From Halobacillus litoralis (GTDB lineage: Bacteria > Bacillota > Bacilli > Bacillales > Halobacillaceae): DNA of 64,000 nucleotides. Each line of letters begins with the position of its first letter. The first letter of the stretch is position 1. Under the pieces are notes generated by a model. It did not search any database and was not told the origin of the DNA. It was given only the letters and a program-made list of their open reading frames with translations. The translations under genes were made by a program, and so were the position numbers. The stretch covers positions 3,923,001-3,987,000 of the forward strand of contig NZ_CP026118.1 in assembly GCF_004101865.1 (NCBI RefSeq), read 5' to 3'. Below, piece by piece: positions 54,426-63,228 of the stretch.

Positions 54426-55940
54426 ATGTTTTCTGACGCTTTTGGTACAGATTCATTCTTATTACTTACAGCTTTGTTATTATTCAGTGGCGTTTTTGTA
54501 GCCAAATTCTCAAGTCGCTGGGGCATCCCGGCGTTGATTCTATTTATTTTGGTTGGAATGCTTTTTGGTAGTGACGGGTTAGGGATCGTTTATTTCAGTG
54601 ATGCCGGAACAGCTCAAACGATCGGGATATTCGCCCTTGTCATCATCTTATTTGAAGGTGGTTTACATACCAAATGGGATACCGTGCGTGCAGTAGCTGT
54701 CCCTTCCCTTTCATTAGCTACCTTTGGCGTTTTACTCACATCCCTGATGGTAGGTTTAGCTTCCTACCTTTTATTTGATTTCACCCTTTTAGAAAGTCTT
54801 CTCTTTGGTGCAATCGTAGGTTCTACAGATGCAGCAGCAGTTTTTGCTGCATTGAAAGAGAGGAACATCAAAGCAAAAATGGGAGCGACTTTAGAGGCAG
54901 AGTCCGGAACCAATGATCCAATGGCTGTCTTTTTGACATTATCATTGATCGAACTGATCACTACAGAGGGTACTTCTGTCTGGTTTCTCATCCCCACTTT
55001 TTTCCTGCAAATGGGATTGGGAATCATAATAGGAATTATTTTAGGTAAAATCGCTTCCTTCTCAATTAACCGCATCAAGTTGGATTCAAGTGCTCTTTAT
55101 CCTCTCTTATCTGTGGCCTTTGCTCTTGCAACCTATGGAGTCACGGCTTTTGTAGGAGGTAGTGGTTTCCTTGGTGTGTATGTCGCCGCCCTTGTGATTG
55201 GAAATAGTGAATTGACTTATCGCTATTCCATTTTCCAATTTAATGAAGGTTTTGCCTGGATGGCGCAAATCCTCATGTTCGTCATTCTAGGTTTACTTGT
55301 TTTCCCTGGGGAGTTATTTTCCGCTCCTATCATGCTCAATGGTTTGCTCTTATCGATTGTTCTCATCGTTATTGCAAGGCCGATAGCCGTTTTCCTGTCG
55401 TTGATCAAAATGAATTACTCTGTGAAAGAAAAGTTATTCATATCCTGGGCTGGACTCCGGGGGGCTGTGCCGATCGTGTTAGCAACGTTTCCCATCGTTG
55501 AAGGTTTGGAAAACAGTCAGGCATTGTTCAACCTTGTATTCTTTGTCGTGCTGACATCCGCTTTAGTACAAGGTTCTACAATATCCTTAGTAGCTAAGAA
55601 AATGAAACTTGTGGGTCCGAAAAAAGACGTCCCGCACCATTCGATTGAATTGATATCAATGGGAAATGCCAAGGCAGAAATGATTCAGTATCAAACCAAC
55701 CAGGAATCAGCTGTCGTCGGGCAAAAATTACGTGATGTAAGCTTCCCGAACCGAGCTAACATCAGCGCTATCATCCGGGATAATGAAGTCATCACTCCGT
55801 ATGGTGAAACTGAAATCCATGCAGGAGACTTCTTGTACATTCTTGTAGAAGATAAACATAAAGAAGATTTGAAAAAGACATTAGAAAAACGTGTAAAACG
55901 CAGTAAAGCAAAAAATAAGGAAAAAGGCGCTTATTTCTAA
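54426..55940 (+). CDS. K+/H+-type CPA1 antiporter with TrkA-C domain
   Basis: 504 aa. The first 390 residues form about 12 TM helices of the CPA1 family (FAKFSSRWGIPALILFILVGMLFG, EAESGTNDPMAVFLTL, ISWAGLRGAVPIVLATFP). The C-terminal TrkA-C domain (about 425-500, SAVVGQKLRDVSFP..ISAIIRDNEVITPYGET) suggests ligand or nucleotide control. ATG 54426 is used; AAGGAG is 13 bases upstream, so spacing is long. Role in K+/Na+ balance of a halophile is likely. Confidence 0.9.
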   Translation: MFSDAFGTDSFLLLTALLLFSGVFVAKFSSRWGIPALILFILVGMLFGSDGLGIVYFSDAGTAQTIGIFALVIILFEGGLHTKWDTVRAVAVPSLSLATFGVLLTSLMVGLASYLLFDFTLLESLLFGAIVGSTDAAAVFAALKERNIKAKMGATLEAESGTNDPMAVFLTLSLIELITTEGTSVWFLIPTFFLQMGLGIIIGIILGKIASFSINRIKLDSSALYPLLSVAFALATYGVTAFVGGSGFLGVYVAALVIGNSELTYRYSIFQFNEGFAWMAQILMFVILGLLVFPGELFSAPIMLNGLLLSIVLIVIARPIAVFLSLIKMNYSVKEKLFISWAGLRGAVPIVLATFPIVEGLENSQALFNLVFFVVLTSALVQGSTISLVAKKMKLVGPKKDVPHHSIELISMGNAKAEMIQYQTNQESAVVGQKLRDVSFPNRANISAIIRDNEVITPYGETEIHAGDFLYILVEDKHKEDLKKTLEKRVKRSKAKNKEKGAYF

Positions 55941-55982
55941 GAGGCTACTGAAGAACTTCAACATTAGAGTTATGTATCAAAT

Positions 55983-56027
55983 AAAGAAGCCGAATGGACG
56001 ATTTTATCGTCCTTTTCGGCTTCTTTT
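55983..56027. terminator. large hairpin terminator after the antiporter
   Basis: Stem AAAGAAGCCGAA/TTCGGCTTCTTTT with an inner GGACGAT/ATCGTCC stem. The same end occurs in opposite orientation near 59030-59085. Confidence 0.85.
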
Positions 56028-56146
56028 ATCATTTTGATGAAACATTCGGGCCTTACTCCTCCATGAGCTTCTCTGGGAACTTCTCTTTCATGCCTCCCTG
56101 TACTGTGTAAACAGTCTTGCTTGAGAGTTTGCGCAATACTTCTTCC

Positions 56147-56335
56147 ACGAATCGCTTGTCGGTGGGTGCTTGCCGCGGGCACGGCCTCAGCTAACTTGGT
56201 CAAGAAGATCACTTGACCAAGTGGATCTTCGGCTCGCGCTGTTTCCGCAGGCGTCACCACCGAACGCTCATCGTGGAATCAACAGTGGCCCATCTGAAAA
56301 TAGTGATTTTCTTTGACTTATAAAAGAAAATCACT
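56147..56335. repeat. 190-bp dispersed repeat, copy 1
   Basis: Almost identical to 58712-58920 in the same orientation: GAATCGCTTGTCGGTGG...GCCGCGGGCACGGCCTCAGC...TTGGTCAAGAAGATCACTTGACCAA...CGCTCATCGTGGAATCAAC, then an inverted repeat around AGTGATTTTCTTT...AAAGAAAATCACT. An internal hairpin is CTTGGTCAAG/CTTGACCAAG. No gene; Bacillus genomes carry similar elements that are sometimes wrongly called proteins. Confidence 0.8.
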
Positions 56336-56470
56336 ATAATCTGTCTTCTCTTAAAGTACAAACGTGCCCTGACGCACTACGGAAAAGAATTGAAGTAGGT
56401 TAGGACATATGTCCTTTCGTGGCCGGCGCTTATCCTTTTTAATAAGAGAAGGAGAATAGGAGGATAAGAG

Positions 56471-56896
56471 ATGAAAGGTGCTTTATTTTCACTGCTTGGA
56501 GGACTGTGTATCACGATGCAGGGAATCTTCAATGCCAGAATGAGTGATGAAATCGGAGGCTGGCATACGACATCAATCGTCCACTTGGTCGCTTTTTCGA
56601 TCTCATTTCTTATTTATATGAAAGTCAGAGACAAGAAAGGGAAAAGCTTTAAAACAGTACCTTTTCTTTATTTAATCGGGGGCACATTCGGAGTAGTCGT
56701 TGTATTCTCTGAATTGACAGCCATTCACATGATCGGGCCTGCCTCGGCAATAGCAGTATTACTGGTTGCTCAAATCGGAACGGCTTTCGTAATTGAATCC
56801 AAAGGATTATTCGGCGAAAAGAAAGTACCGGTGACTTTTCAGCAAGGACTTGGTATTACAATGATGCTTCTTGGAGTCATTCTTTTCCAATTGTAA
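56471..56896 (+). CDS. DMT/YdcZ-family membrane protein
   Basis: 141 aa, about 4-5 TM helices, family motif GGLCITMQGIFNARMSDEIGGWHTT (DUF606/YdcZ). Half-size transporter: normally works as a pair, and a second member is at 57607. Likely exports or imports a small compound; unknown. AGGAGGATAAGAG before ATG 56471. Confidence 0.85.
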   Translation: MKGALFSLLGGLCITMQGIFNARMSDEIGGWHTTSIVHLVAFSISFLIYMKVRDKKGKSFKTVPFLYLIGGTFGVVVVFSELTAIHMIGPASAIAVLLVAQIGTAFVIESKGLFGEKKVPVTFQQGLGITMMLLGVILFQL

Positions 56897-56913
56897 CGAA
56901 GGAGTAAGTAAAA

Positions 56914-57594
56914 ATGAAAGAAATACGGCAATACTTGCAAGAATATGAACTGGAATATCTATTTCCGCCCAAATTCAAAGACCGGTTGAAGATGTATCGG
57001 TTTAGCAAAGGGGAGACTATTTGTACAATCGGGGATCAACTGGATGAGATGTTCTTTCTTGTTGAAGGTAAAATTAAAATTTATACGACATCTCCTGAAG
57101 GGAAGTCATTGATCAATCGCTTCAAACGTCCCCTCGCAGTAATCGGTGATGTCGAGTATGTGAAAGGGAGTGCCGTGCTCAACTCTGTTGAAGCCGTCGC
57201 GGATGGGGTGATGCTTGCAATTTCTTTTGAAGAATTGCAAGAGATTGAAAAAATACATCCCCCGTACATCCGTTTTTTGCTTGAAACAGTAGCTCAGAAG
57301 TTTTATGCCGAATCCCATATCACGAGCATGCATATGCTTTATCCAGTGGAAGTCCGTTTAGCAAGCTATCTTCTCTCGATCTCCTCTGACGGGAAAGGGA
57401 CCGTTTTTCATGAAGAGATGCGGACAGAGAATTTAACAGAACTTGCCGAATGGATCGGAACAAGCTATCGGCATTTGAATCGAGTACTGAAGAAAATGGC
57501 TGCAGATGGAATCATAGTCAGAGCGAATGGTTCAATAAAAATCAAACATTTAGGAGATTTGCGTGTATTGGCTAATGGAAACATTTATGAATGA
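56914..57594 (+). CDS. Crp/Fnr-family transcriptional regulator (YeiL-like)
   Basis: 226 aa. Cyclic-nucleotide-binding-like fold (KGETICTIGDQLDEMFFLVEGKIKIYTTSPEGK) followed by a winged helix with LTELAEWIGTSYRHLNRVLKKMAADGII. No Fe-S cysteine set. Enclosed by two YdcZ genes in one operon, so it likely controls them. Confidence 0.88.
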   Translation: MKEIRQYLQEYELEYLFPPKFKDRLKMYRFSKGETICTIGDQLDEMFFLVEGKIKIYTTSPEGKSLINRFKRPLAVIGDVEYVKGSAVLNSVEAVADGVMLAISFEELQEIEKIHPPYIRFLLETVAQKFYAESHITSMHMLYPVEVRLASYLLSISSDGKGTVFHEEMRTENLTELAEWIGTSYRHLNRVLKKMAADGIIVRANGSIKIKHLGDLRVLANGNIYE

Positions 57595-57606
57595 GGAGGT
57601 AGCTAC

Positions 57607-58080
57607 ATGACCGGTGCTTTATTTTCTATCGTGGCAGGGATTTTAATCAGTCTGCAAAACGTTTTTAACGCGAGGGTAAGTGAAAAGACAGGCGCATGGG
57701 CGACGACAACTCTTGTGCTGGGTCTCGGACTGATTTGTTCTTTGCCCATTTTTTATTCAGTTGAACAAACAAGCTTGTTTCAGTTCGGAGATGTAAACAA
57801 GATCTTTTTATTCAGCGGGGTGTTCGGTGTCGGCATCGTATTCTGCTTAATGCGGGGAGTAACTTTGATAGGCCCGGCTTATGCCATATCCATTGCTCTC
57901 ATTTCTCAAATAGTGATCGCCTTCGTTATTAATACAATCGGGTTGTTCGGCTTTGAGTCTGCTCCTCTTTCTCTGAGCAAACTCCTCGGGATTGCCCTCT
58001 TGATTGCCGGGGTACTCGTGTATAAATTAGAAAAATACCCGTCCGAAGAAAAGAAGAATGAACTTGCCAAAGAAGCGTGA
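57607..58080 (+). CDS. DMT/YdcZ-family membrane protein
   Basis: 157 aa, about 5 TM helices with the same N-terminal motif (AGILISLQNVFNARVSEKTGAWATT). Paralogue of 56471. GAGGAGGTAGCTAC before ATG 57607. Together the two probably form a heterodimeric carrier (inference). A terminator begins within the last codons. Confidence 0.85.
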   Translation: MTGALFSIVAGILISLQNVFNARVSEKTGAWATTTLVLGLGLICSLPIFYSVEQTSLFQFGDVNKIFLFSGVFGVGIVFCLMRGVTLIGPAYAISIALISQIVIAFVINTIGLFGFESAPLSLSKLLGIALLIAGVLVYKLEKYPSEEKKNELAKEA

Positions 58081-58107
58081 CCTCAATAAGGAGGTCACGC
58101 TTCTTTT
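58069..58107 (+). terminator. terminator of the YdcZ-Crp-YdcZ operon
   Basis: Perfect stem AAAGAAGCGTGACCTC/GAGGTCACGCTTCTTT, loop AATAAG; the stop codon lies in the stem. Confidence 0.9.
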
Positions 58108-58201
58108 GATGAATGGAGTAATGAAGAAGAGGAGAAACCGCGTGCACGATAGCTTTTCCTCCAATTAATGAGAACTCTGCCATAATCATCTTTGAACCAT
58201 A

Positions 58202-58423
58202 CTATCTTTGATCAGGAAACGCCCAGATGATCTGATCAGTCCGTACAAAAAAAGGAGTGCCCGTCACTTCGACTACTATATGGTCCGGCATCACCGTTTT
58301 TAATAATCCTCTCACAGAACCTTGTGTCGTTTGCACGACAGCAGAGCTTCCGTGGATCGAGATGAGTGTTTGGTACACATACGGATCGATAGCTGAGTTC
58401 TTCCAAGTGTTATGAGAGTTCAT
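58202..58423 (-). CDS. DUF2642 protein (YuzF-like)
   Basis: 73 aa: PYVYQTLISIHGSSAVVQTTQGSVRGLLKTVMPDHIVVEV..FFVRTDQIIWAFP, the DUF2642 pattern seen in spore-associated proteins of Bacilli. GGAGGAGC before the ATG. Confidence 0.85.
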   Translation of the reverse strand: MNSHNTWKNSAIDPYVYQTLISIHGSSAVVQTTQGSVRGLLKTVMPDHIVVEVTGTPFFVRTDQIIWAFPDQR

Positions 58424-58711
58424 TCGTTCAGCTCCTCCACTGGTAATCTACTAAATATATATGTATATAATTCGAAATAATGATGATTCGATTCTATTAA
58501 TTAAAGAAAAGGCTCTGTTAAATTTCAGAGTTGATTTTTGATATAGCTCCCTTATCTGGAAGACTCAGTTCCGAGCTATCTGGGAGTGCGAATGGGGTTT
58601 TGGAAGCTACTCGCTTTCCGCGGGGAAGATGGCGAGCATCCTCGGGCTAACGCCGAAGCTACTGAAAAACCCTTTTCACTCTAGAGGAGCTGTTAATGTT
58701 TGCTGTTGCTT

Positions 58712-58920
58712 CTCACGAATCGCTTGTCGGTGGATGCTTGCCGCGGGCACGGCCTCAGCTAACTTGGTCAAGAAGATCACTTGACCAAGTGGATCTTCGG
58801 CTCGCGCTGTTCCCGCAGGCGTCACCACCGAACGCTCATCGTGGAATCAACGAGGCATATCTAAAAAGAGTGATTTTCTTTGATTTATTAAAGAATATCG
58901 CTATAATCATTCTTCTCCTG
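58712..58920. repeat. 190-bp dispersed repeat, copy 2
   Basis: Near-identical to 56147-56335 over the GC-rich part; the terminal AGTGATTTTCTTT inverted repeat is also kept with small changes. The two copies bracket the YdcZ-Crp-YdcZ operon and the DUF2642 gene. Confidence 0.8.
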
Positions 58921-59294
58921 AAGAAGTGTTTCGCTACCGATCTAAATCTGTACGCAAGATGATTCACACAGTAAATGAAGGCATTCAAGGAATAAGAGCA
59001 CAAATGTCTCATCGAAATAATAAAAGAAGCCAAGTTGAACGGTAAAAACGTCTAACTCGGCTTTTTTATTTGTTGCATAACTCAAAAAGTTGCAGTTCTT
59101 CAGTGGCCTCCTTGCGCCCTGTGGGGTCTCGCCAGTCTATCCTTTCCCGCAGGAGTCTCGCAGCTTCCCATCCCCCATTACTTCAATGAGTATGTGAAAT
59201 TGCCGGACGAACAGCACAGGGATCTATAATGAAAAGGCTCTACAGAAGGTTTTCTCACCTCTTCTTTCATTAAACAGTCGGATAGCGTACAATT

Positions 59295-59469
59295 CGATTT
59301 CGAGATGCTTAATACGGCTAAGGGGCGGAGGGAAACGGTGAGACTCCTATGGGATGTGCCGGGACAGCTGAGACCCCACAGGACGAAGTCCGAGGAGGCT
59401 CAGCGCCCGCCCCATGGAACGCGAACCTTTTCCCGCAGCCCCTAGAATCTCACAAACATCTCGAAATCG
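59295..59469. repeat. TIR-bounded noncoding repeat, copy 3
   Basis: Perfect 13-bp terminal inverted repeats CGATTTCGAGATG (59295-59307)/CATCTCGAAATCG (59457-59469). The interior has GAGACTCCTATGGGA, TGAGACCCCACAGGACGAAGTCCGAGGAGGCTCAGC-type words, inverse of copy 1. 175 bp, no ORF. Confidence 0.8.
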
Positions 59470-59540
59470 TGTATTCAAGAATCCTGCCATATAATTGAAT
59501 AACTAATATGAAAAATCAACAACAACCTTTAACAAACCCA

Positions 59541-59577
59541 AAAAAAAGAGCGAGTTTCCAATGAAGGAAACCCGCTG
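59541..59577 (-). terminator. terminator of the peroxiredoxin gene
   Basis: On the minus strand: stem GCGGGTTTCC/GGAAACTCGC, loop TTCATT, tail of seven T. Confidence 0.85.
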
Positions 59578-59582
59578 GGCAG

Positions 59583-60089
59583 CTATTTCAGGTTCTTTTT
59601 GATATATTGTATGATTTTGCGTATTTCATTTGGATGAGGACGACCGAACGGGCTTGTCTGCCTTTGTTGATAAAGAAGTTTTCCTTTCTCATCTGTCAAA
59701 AAGTAAGCAGGTTCCGCATGTGTGCCGTGGTCCTCATAAGGCGCTTGCTGATCATGGTAATGGACACCATAGCTGGAGGCGAATTCAAGCTGATCATCCA
59801 GCAGTACAGGAAAGGTGAAATCATGCTTCTCCACCATTTTTTCTAAATCTTCTTTGTTCTCATGTGTCACGGTGATCAAGCGAACGTTTTGTTTCTCAAA
59901 ATAACTCATACTTTCATTGAATTCATCCAGTTCGCTCATACAAGCGGGACACCAGGAGCCTCGGAAGTAAACGATCAAATTCCATTCATCCCCGCCTTCT
60001 TCCAGGATGTCACTAAAGCTGAATATCTCATCAGCTACAGTCGGCAGTTTGAAATCTGGAGCATCTTGATTCAATTTGAATGTCGTCAT
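59583..60089 (-). CDS. peroxiredoxin/redoxin-family protein
   Basis: 168 aa thioredoxin-fold protein: APDFKLPTV, YFRGSWCPACMSEL (redox C-P-A-C) and PAYFLTDEKGKLLYQ. AhpC/TSA-like; the CPAC pair suggests a thiol oxidoreductase. AGGAAGTG before the ATG. Confidence 0.9.
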   Translation of the reverse strand: MTTFKLNQDAPDFKLPTVADEIFSFSDILEEGGDEWNLIVYFRGSWCPACMSELDEFNESMSYFEKQNVRLITVTHENKEDLEKMVEKHDFTFPVLLDDQLEFASSYGVHYHDQQAPYEDHGTHAEPAYFLTDEKGKLLYQQRQTSPFGRPHPNEIRKIIQYIKKNLK

Positions 60090-60231
60090 AAATCAACACT
60101 TCCTTTTTTTGTTTATGACATCCCATACCCTCTTTCTCGACAAATTAAATATTTTTCTAAGCAGACTTCCTTTTAAGTGAGATTGAAAGCAAGAGAAAAT
60201 GGGAATTGTTTTCATCAAAGGAGGTACAAAC

Positions 60232-60861
60232 ATGTCAGCAGTGAAAGCATTAGTTTTGAACGCATCCCTGAAGAATTCCGGGGAAACATCCAATACAGAA
60301 GGACTTGCAGAAAAAGTTGTGGAGATTTTGCAAAAAGAGGGTGCTGAAACGGAAATCATCCGTCTCTCCGATTATCATATCCCATATGGAATTAGTGCAG
60401 ACCTTGGAGAAGGGGATGAATGGCCGGGGATCTTTGAAAAGGTGAAAGCAGCGGATATTGTGCTTATTGGTACTCCTCTCTGGTTAGGAGAAAAGAGTAG
60501 TCTCTCATCGATCGCAATTGAACGGTTATACGGAAGCAGCAGTGAAACAAATGAGAAAGGGCAGTCGATTTTTTATAATAAAGTAGGCGGCGTCATTATC
60601 ACAGGAAATGAAGATGGGGCGAAACATGCCGCAGCCTCTGTCCTGTACGGCATGTCCAATATTGGTTTCGTCATTCCGCCAAACGCAGATGCCTACTGGG
60701 TTGGAGAGGCTGGCCCCGGCCCTTCCTATTTGGAGCAAGAAGGAGAAGAAAATGAATTTACTCAGAAGCATATCAAAATGCTTGCCTATAATACTTTGCA
60801 TTTAGCCAGGTTTTTCAAAGAGAATCCTATTCCGGCAGTCGGAAATACGATAAATGAATAA
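60232..60861 (+). CDS. NADPH-dependent FMN reductase-like flavodoxin-fold protein
   Basis: 209 aa: ALVLNASLKNSGETSNTEGL (flavin phosphate loop), IVLIGTPLWLGEKSSLSSIAIERLYG and GGVIITGNEDGAKHAAASVLYGMSN. AAAGGAGG lies before ATG 60232. Probably a quinone/azo-type or metal reductase; unknown. Confidence 0.88.
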   Translation: MSAVKALVLNASLKNSGETSNTEGLAEKVVEILQKEGAETEIIRLSDYHIPYGISADLGEGDEWPGIFEKVKAADIVLIGTPLWLGEKSSLSSIAIERLYGSSSETNEKGQSIFYNKVGGVIITGNEDGAKHAAASVLYGMSNIGFVIPPNADAYWVGEAGPGPSYLEQEGEENEFTQKHIKMLAYNTLHLARFFKENPIPAVGNTINE

Positions 60862-60866
60862 AAATT

Positions 60867-60900
60867 TTAAAAAGCGGGTCAATGTTGGCCCGCTTTTTAA
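60867..60900 (+). terminator. terminator
   Basis: Stem AAAAAGCGGG/CCCGCTTTTT enclosing TC...GG loop region. Confidence 0.85.
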
Positions 60901-61314
60901 ATTTCTTCTGGCAAAATCAGCCTGGAGAACAATAGACGAGTTACAGTTCATGCGTAATAAAAATTGTCTTCTTTTTGGAAGATTACCAGAATGATCAACC
61001 AAATTTTGGTATAGTGGTAGGAAGAAGTAAGCAATCCATCAAAAGGAAAGCATGGGATTGGAGGATGTCTGGAGTCAAGATTTTTTGCTATAGATATCAC
61101 TCACCCAGTATGGCAGAAGAAGTTGGTCGAACATACATATATACGGCGGAAATTTTATTCCATTCAAGCCTTAAACGTGAAATTGGAGCGGGTGATGAAG
61201 GAAGGGCAGAGGGACTTATCGAATTTATGTAAAGAAGCAGAAAGTTTTTAACAAATTGCTTTGGTAAGAGTGGTTGCTATCATTAATAATCAAATGAAAG
61301 AAAGCAGGGAAGAT
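60901..61314. other. intergenic region without confident gene
   Basis: About 410 bases. ORFs around 60975-61232 have no ribosome site or family resemblance. Nothing else clear. Confidence 0.5.
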
Positions 61315-61872
61315 ATGGACGTCAATCAAGCAAGACAGGAATTAGCAGAGCATAATAGAAAAGGGACTCCGGTTTTATGCAGTGCCACCATCTATTGGAG
61401 TGTCATGTTCGGATTAAGTTTCTTCATAGAAAGTGCAAGCTTACTTGCTCTTATTTATTTGTACGGAACAGGTCTTTTACTGCCTCTAGGTCTGCTCATT
61501 GCTAAAGTCATGAAAATTGAAATGTACAGAAAAATCAATCCTTTGTCTGGACTCTCAGGGCTCATCGCATCTACACCTGCTTTCATGGCTCCTTTGACCG
61601 CCTATATCTACCTGACAGATCCAGCTGCCATGCCTTTTGCGATGGCTATTATTACAGGTGCACACTTCTTTCCTTTTGCCTGGTTATACCAATCGAAATC
61701 CTTTGTGTTTTCACCCCTAATCATGATGGCTGCTAGTCTCGTCAGTATTTTTACTTTTCCTGACATGCAGTTTTTAATTATACCGATTTTGATGATTGTG
61801 TCGCTTGTTGGGATGGTCGTGTGGGCGTTGTCAGAGCAAAAGGAGCGATCAGAATTGAAACGAATGGCTTAG
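61315..61872 (+). CDS. membrane protein (DUF7010-like)
   Basis: 185 aa, six or seven TM helices (VNQARQELAEHNRKGTPVLCSATIYWSVMF... region followed by hydrophobic helices to ALSEQ). ATG 61315 after CAGGGAAG; upstream ATG 61294 possible. Function unknown. Confidence 0.7.
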   Translation: MDVNQARQELAEHNRKGTPVLCSATIYWSVMFGLSFFIESASLLALIYLYGTGLLLPLGLLIAKVMKIEMYRKINPLSGLSGLIASTPAFMAPLTAYIYLTDPAAMPFAMAIITGAHFFPFAWLYQSKSFVFSPLIMMAASLVSIFTFPDMQFLIIPILMIVSLVGMVVWALSEQKERSELKRMA

Positions 61873-61882
61873 GAGAAATTCT

Positions 61883-62308
61883 ATGAAGAAGTTCAGCTTA
61901 CTTTGGCTGCTTATTTTTCTGGTTGCATGTCAAAACGCCCCCCTGAATCAAGAGGATAAGGGAACAGTAGATGGAACTTTTAAGGCAGGTTCTTACAAGA
62001 TGCTTGGAGACAAAGGGCGAATCGGGTTTATAGAATCCACCTTCTACGCAGGAGAGGACCAAAAATATATGTGGCATTTTTGGGGCGAATCAAGTGAACT
62101 GGATGGTTCGTTATTGGTGAAAGCCACCCACGAAAAAACAGGGCAGGAAAAAAAGGTTCTTCAGGTCGATGCATTAAGCGGTCCGAACAATACAGCGGAT
62201 GCTCACATACCATCATTAATGAGTCTGCCTGAGAGTGGCATCTGGCTGTTGGATGCCTACATTGGCGGCGATTACTTTGGGACAGTGACTGTGAAAGTGT
62301 ACGAGTGA
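61883..62308 (+). CDS. lipoprotein (DUF4871-like)
   Basis: 141 aa, lipobox LVAC (Cys about 16), then a beta-rich extracellular domain with KYMWHFWGESSELDG and ESGIWLLDAYIGG. Starts 11 bases after the preceding gene with AGGAG. Function unknown. Confidence 0.75.
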   Translation: MKKFSLLWLLIFLVACQNAPLNQEDKGTVDGTFKAGSYKMLGDKGRIGFIESTFYAGEDQKYMWHFWGESSELDGSLLVKATHEKTGQEKKVLQVDALSGPNNTADAHIPSLMSLPESGIWLLDAYIGGDYFGTVTVKVYE

Positions 62309-62322
62309 ATAGGAGGAATCAT

Positions 62323-62502
62323 ATGAATCCATTGATTATCCTTATCATCATCCTTATCAGTGTAACCCTTGATTACCTTTGGTTCGATGTCGACCGGAAG
62401 CGTTGGGGTTGGATGAAGAAATGGCCCCGCTTTCAGAAGGGGCTGTTCCTGGCTAGCTTCGTTATCGCAGCAGTGGTGATTTATATTGGTCTCGCTCTTT
62501 AA
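62323..62502 (+). CDS. small membrane protein (59 aa)
   Basis: Two TM helices (1-20, 42-58) with a Trp/Lys/Arg-rich loop. AATAGGAGGAATC before ATG 62323. Third gene of the operon with the lipoprotein. Confidence 0.65.
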   Translation: MNPLIILIIILISVTLDYLWFDVDRKRWGWMKKWPRFQKGLFLASFVIAAVVIYIGLAL

Positions 62503-62602
62503 TGTTTTTATAGAGGAAAGCTGTGATTCAACTCGAAATGCACTTAACTTATTTGTCCGATTGAATGGCTGAAAAAAATGTATGAGGAAGCGGGTGAAGT
62601 AA

Positions 62603-63043
62603 ATGAAGATGGAAGTGAAAGAATTAACCACAGAAGAAGATGTTCGTTCTGCGTTTCCAATTATGAATGAATTGCGGACGCATTTGACGGAAGAGGATTA
62701 TGAATGTCTGGTGCTGGAAGCCATGACTAAAGATCGCTATCAAATGTTCGCCCTGTTTGTAGAGGACGAAATTGTAGCAGTTACAGGTTTTAAACCGATG
62801 ATCACCTTATATTACGGACGTTACGTTTGGATTTGTGACCTTGTCACAAGTTCTGATCAGCGTTCGAAAGGTTATGGAGAAAAGTTGATCAGTCATGTAG
62901 AAAGGTGGGCGGCGGACCAGGGCTATGGAAGTGTAGCACTTTCTTCAGGGTTGTCCCGTACGGAGGCCCATCGTTTCTATGAAGAAAAAATGGATTATGA
63001 CAAAGTAAGTTATGTATTCCGAAAGACTTGGGGCAGCACATGA
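62603..63043 (+). CDS. GNAT-family N-acetyltransferase
   Basis: 146 aa: YVWICDLVTSSDQRSKGYGEKLISHVERWAADQGYGSVALSSGLSRTEAHRFYEEKMDY. Start ATG 62603 or 62609. Substrate unknown. Confidence 0.88.
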   Translation: MKMEVKELTTEEDVRSAFPIMNELRTHLTEEDYECLVLEAMTKDRYQMFALFVEDEIVAVTGFKPMITLYYGRYVWICDLVTSSDQRSKGYGEKLISHVERWAADQGYGSVALSSGLSRTEAHRFYEEKMDYDKVSYVFRKTWGST

Positions 63044-63228
63044 TACAATATTGGAGTGATAGAAAAGAAGGAAAAGAGGGGGCGCGCCTCCCCTCCCTCA
63101 AGGTCTTGGTCCCGGTACGGTAGGGCAGTTCGTCGTTGCAATCGGTTGCTTGTCCCTTTTCTTTAAAAGTTACGGTGAGTGGGGTCTTAAGCTTGCAGGG
63201 GTGAACAAGATGTTTGCGCTTTTATGCT

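Larger units (their letters stand above)
58424..59582. other. 1.16-kb gene-poor region with repeats
   Basis: No gene recognised. It holds repeat fragments at about 58590-58690, the 190-bp repeat copy 2, a sequence resembling the end of copy 1's flank (58905-59085) with the same GAAGCC...GGCTTC hairpin and GCATAACT end, a half repeat near 59100-59180, and TIR element copy 3. Confidence 0.6.

Noticed and set aside
55970-56260. Minus-strand 96-codon ORF reading VTPAETARAEDPLGQV
   Set aside because: It is a translation of the dispersed repeat and terminator; there is no ribosome site, and similar spurious proteins are seen with such repeats in Bacillus genomes.
58696-58962. 88-codon ORF across repeat copy 2
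   Set aside because: Repeat sequence read by chance, no ribosome site, no homologous frame kept in copy 1.
60975-61232. 85-codon ORF
   Set aside because: No ribosome site, no recognisable pattern, overlaps other open frames.
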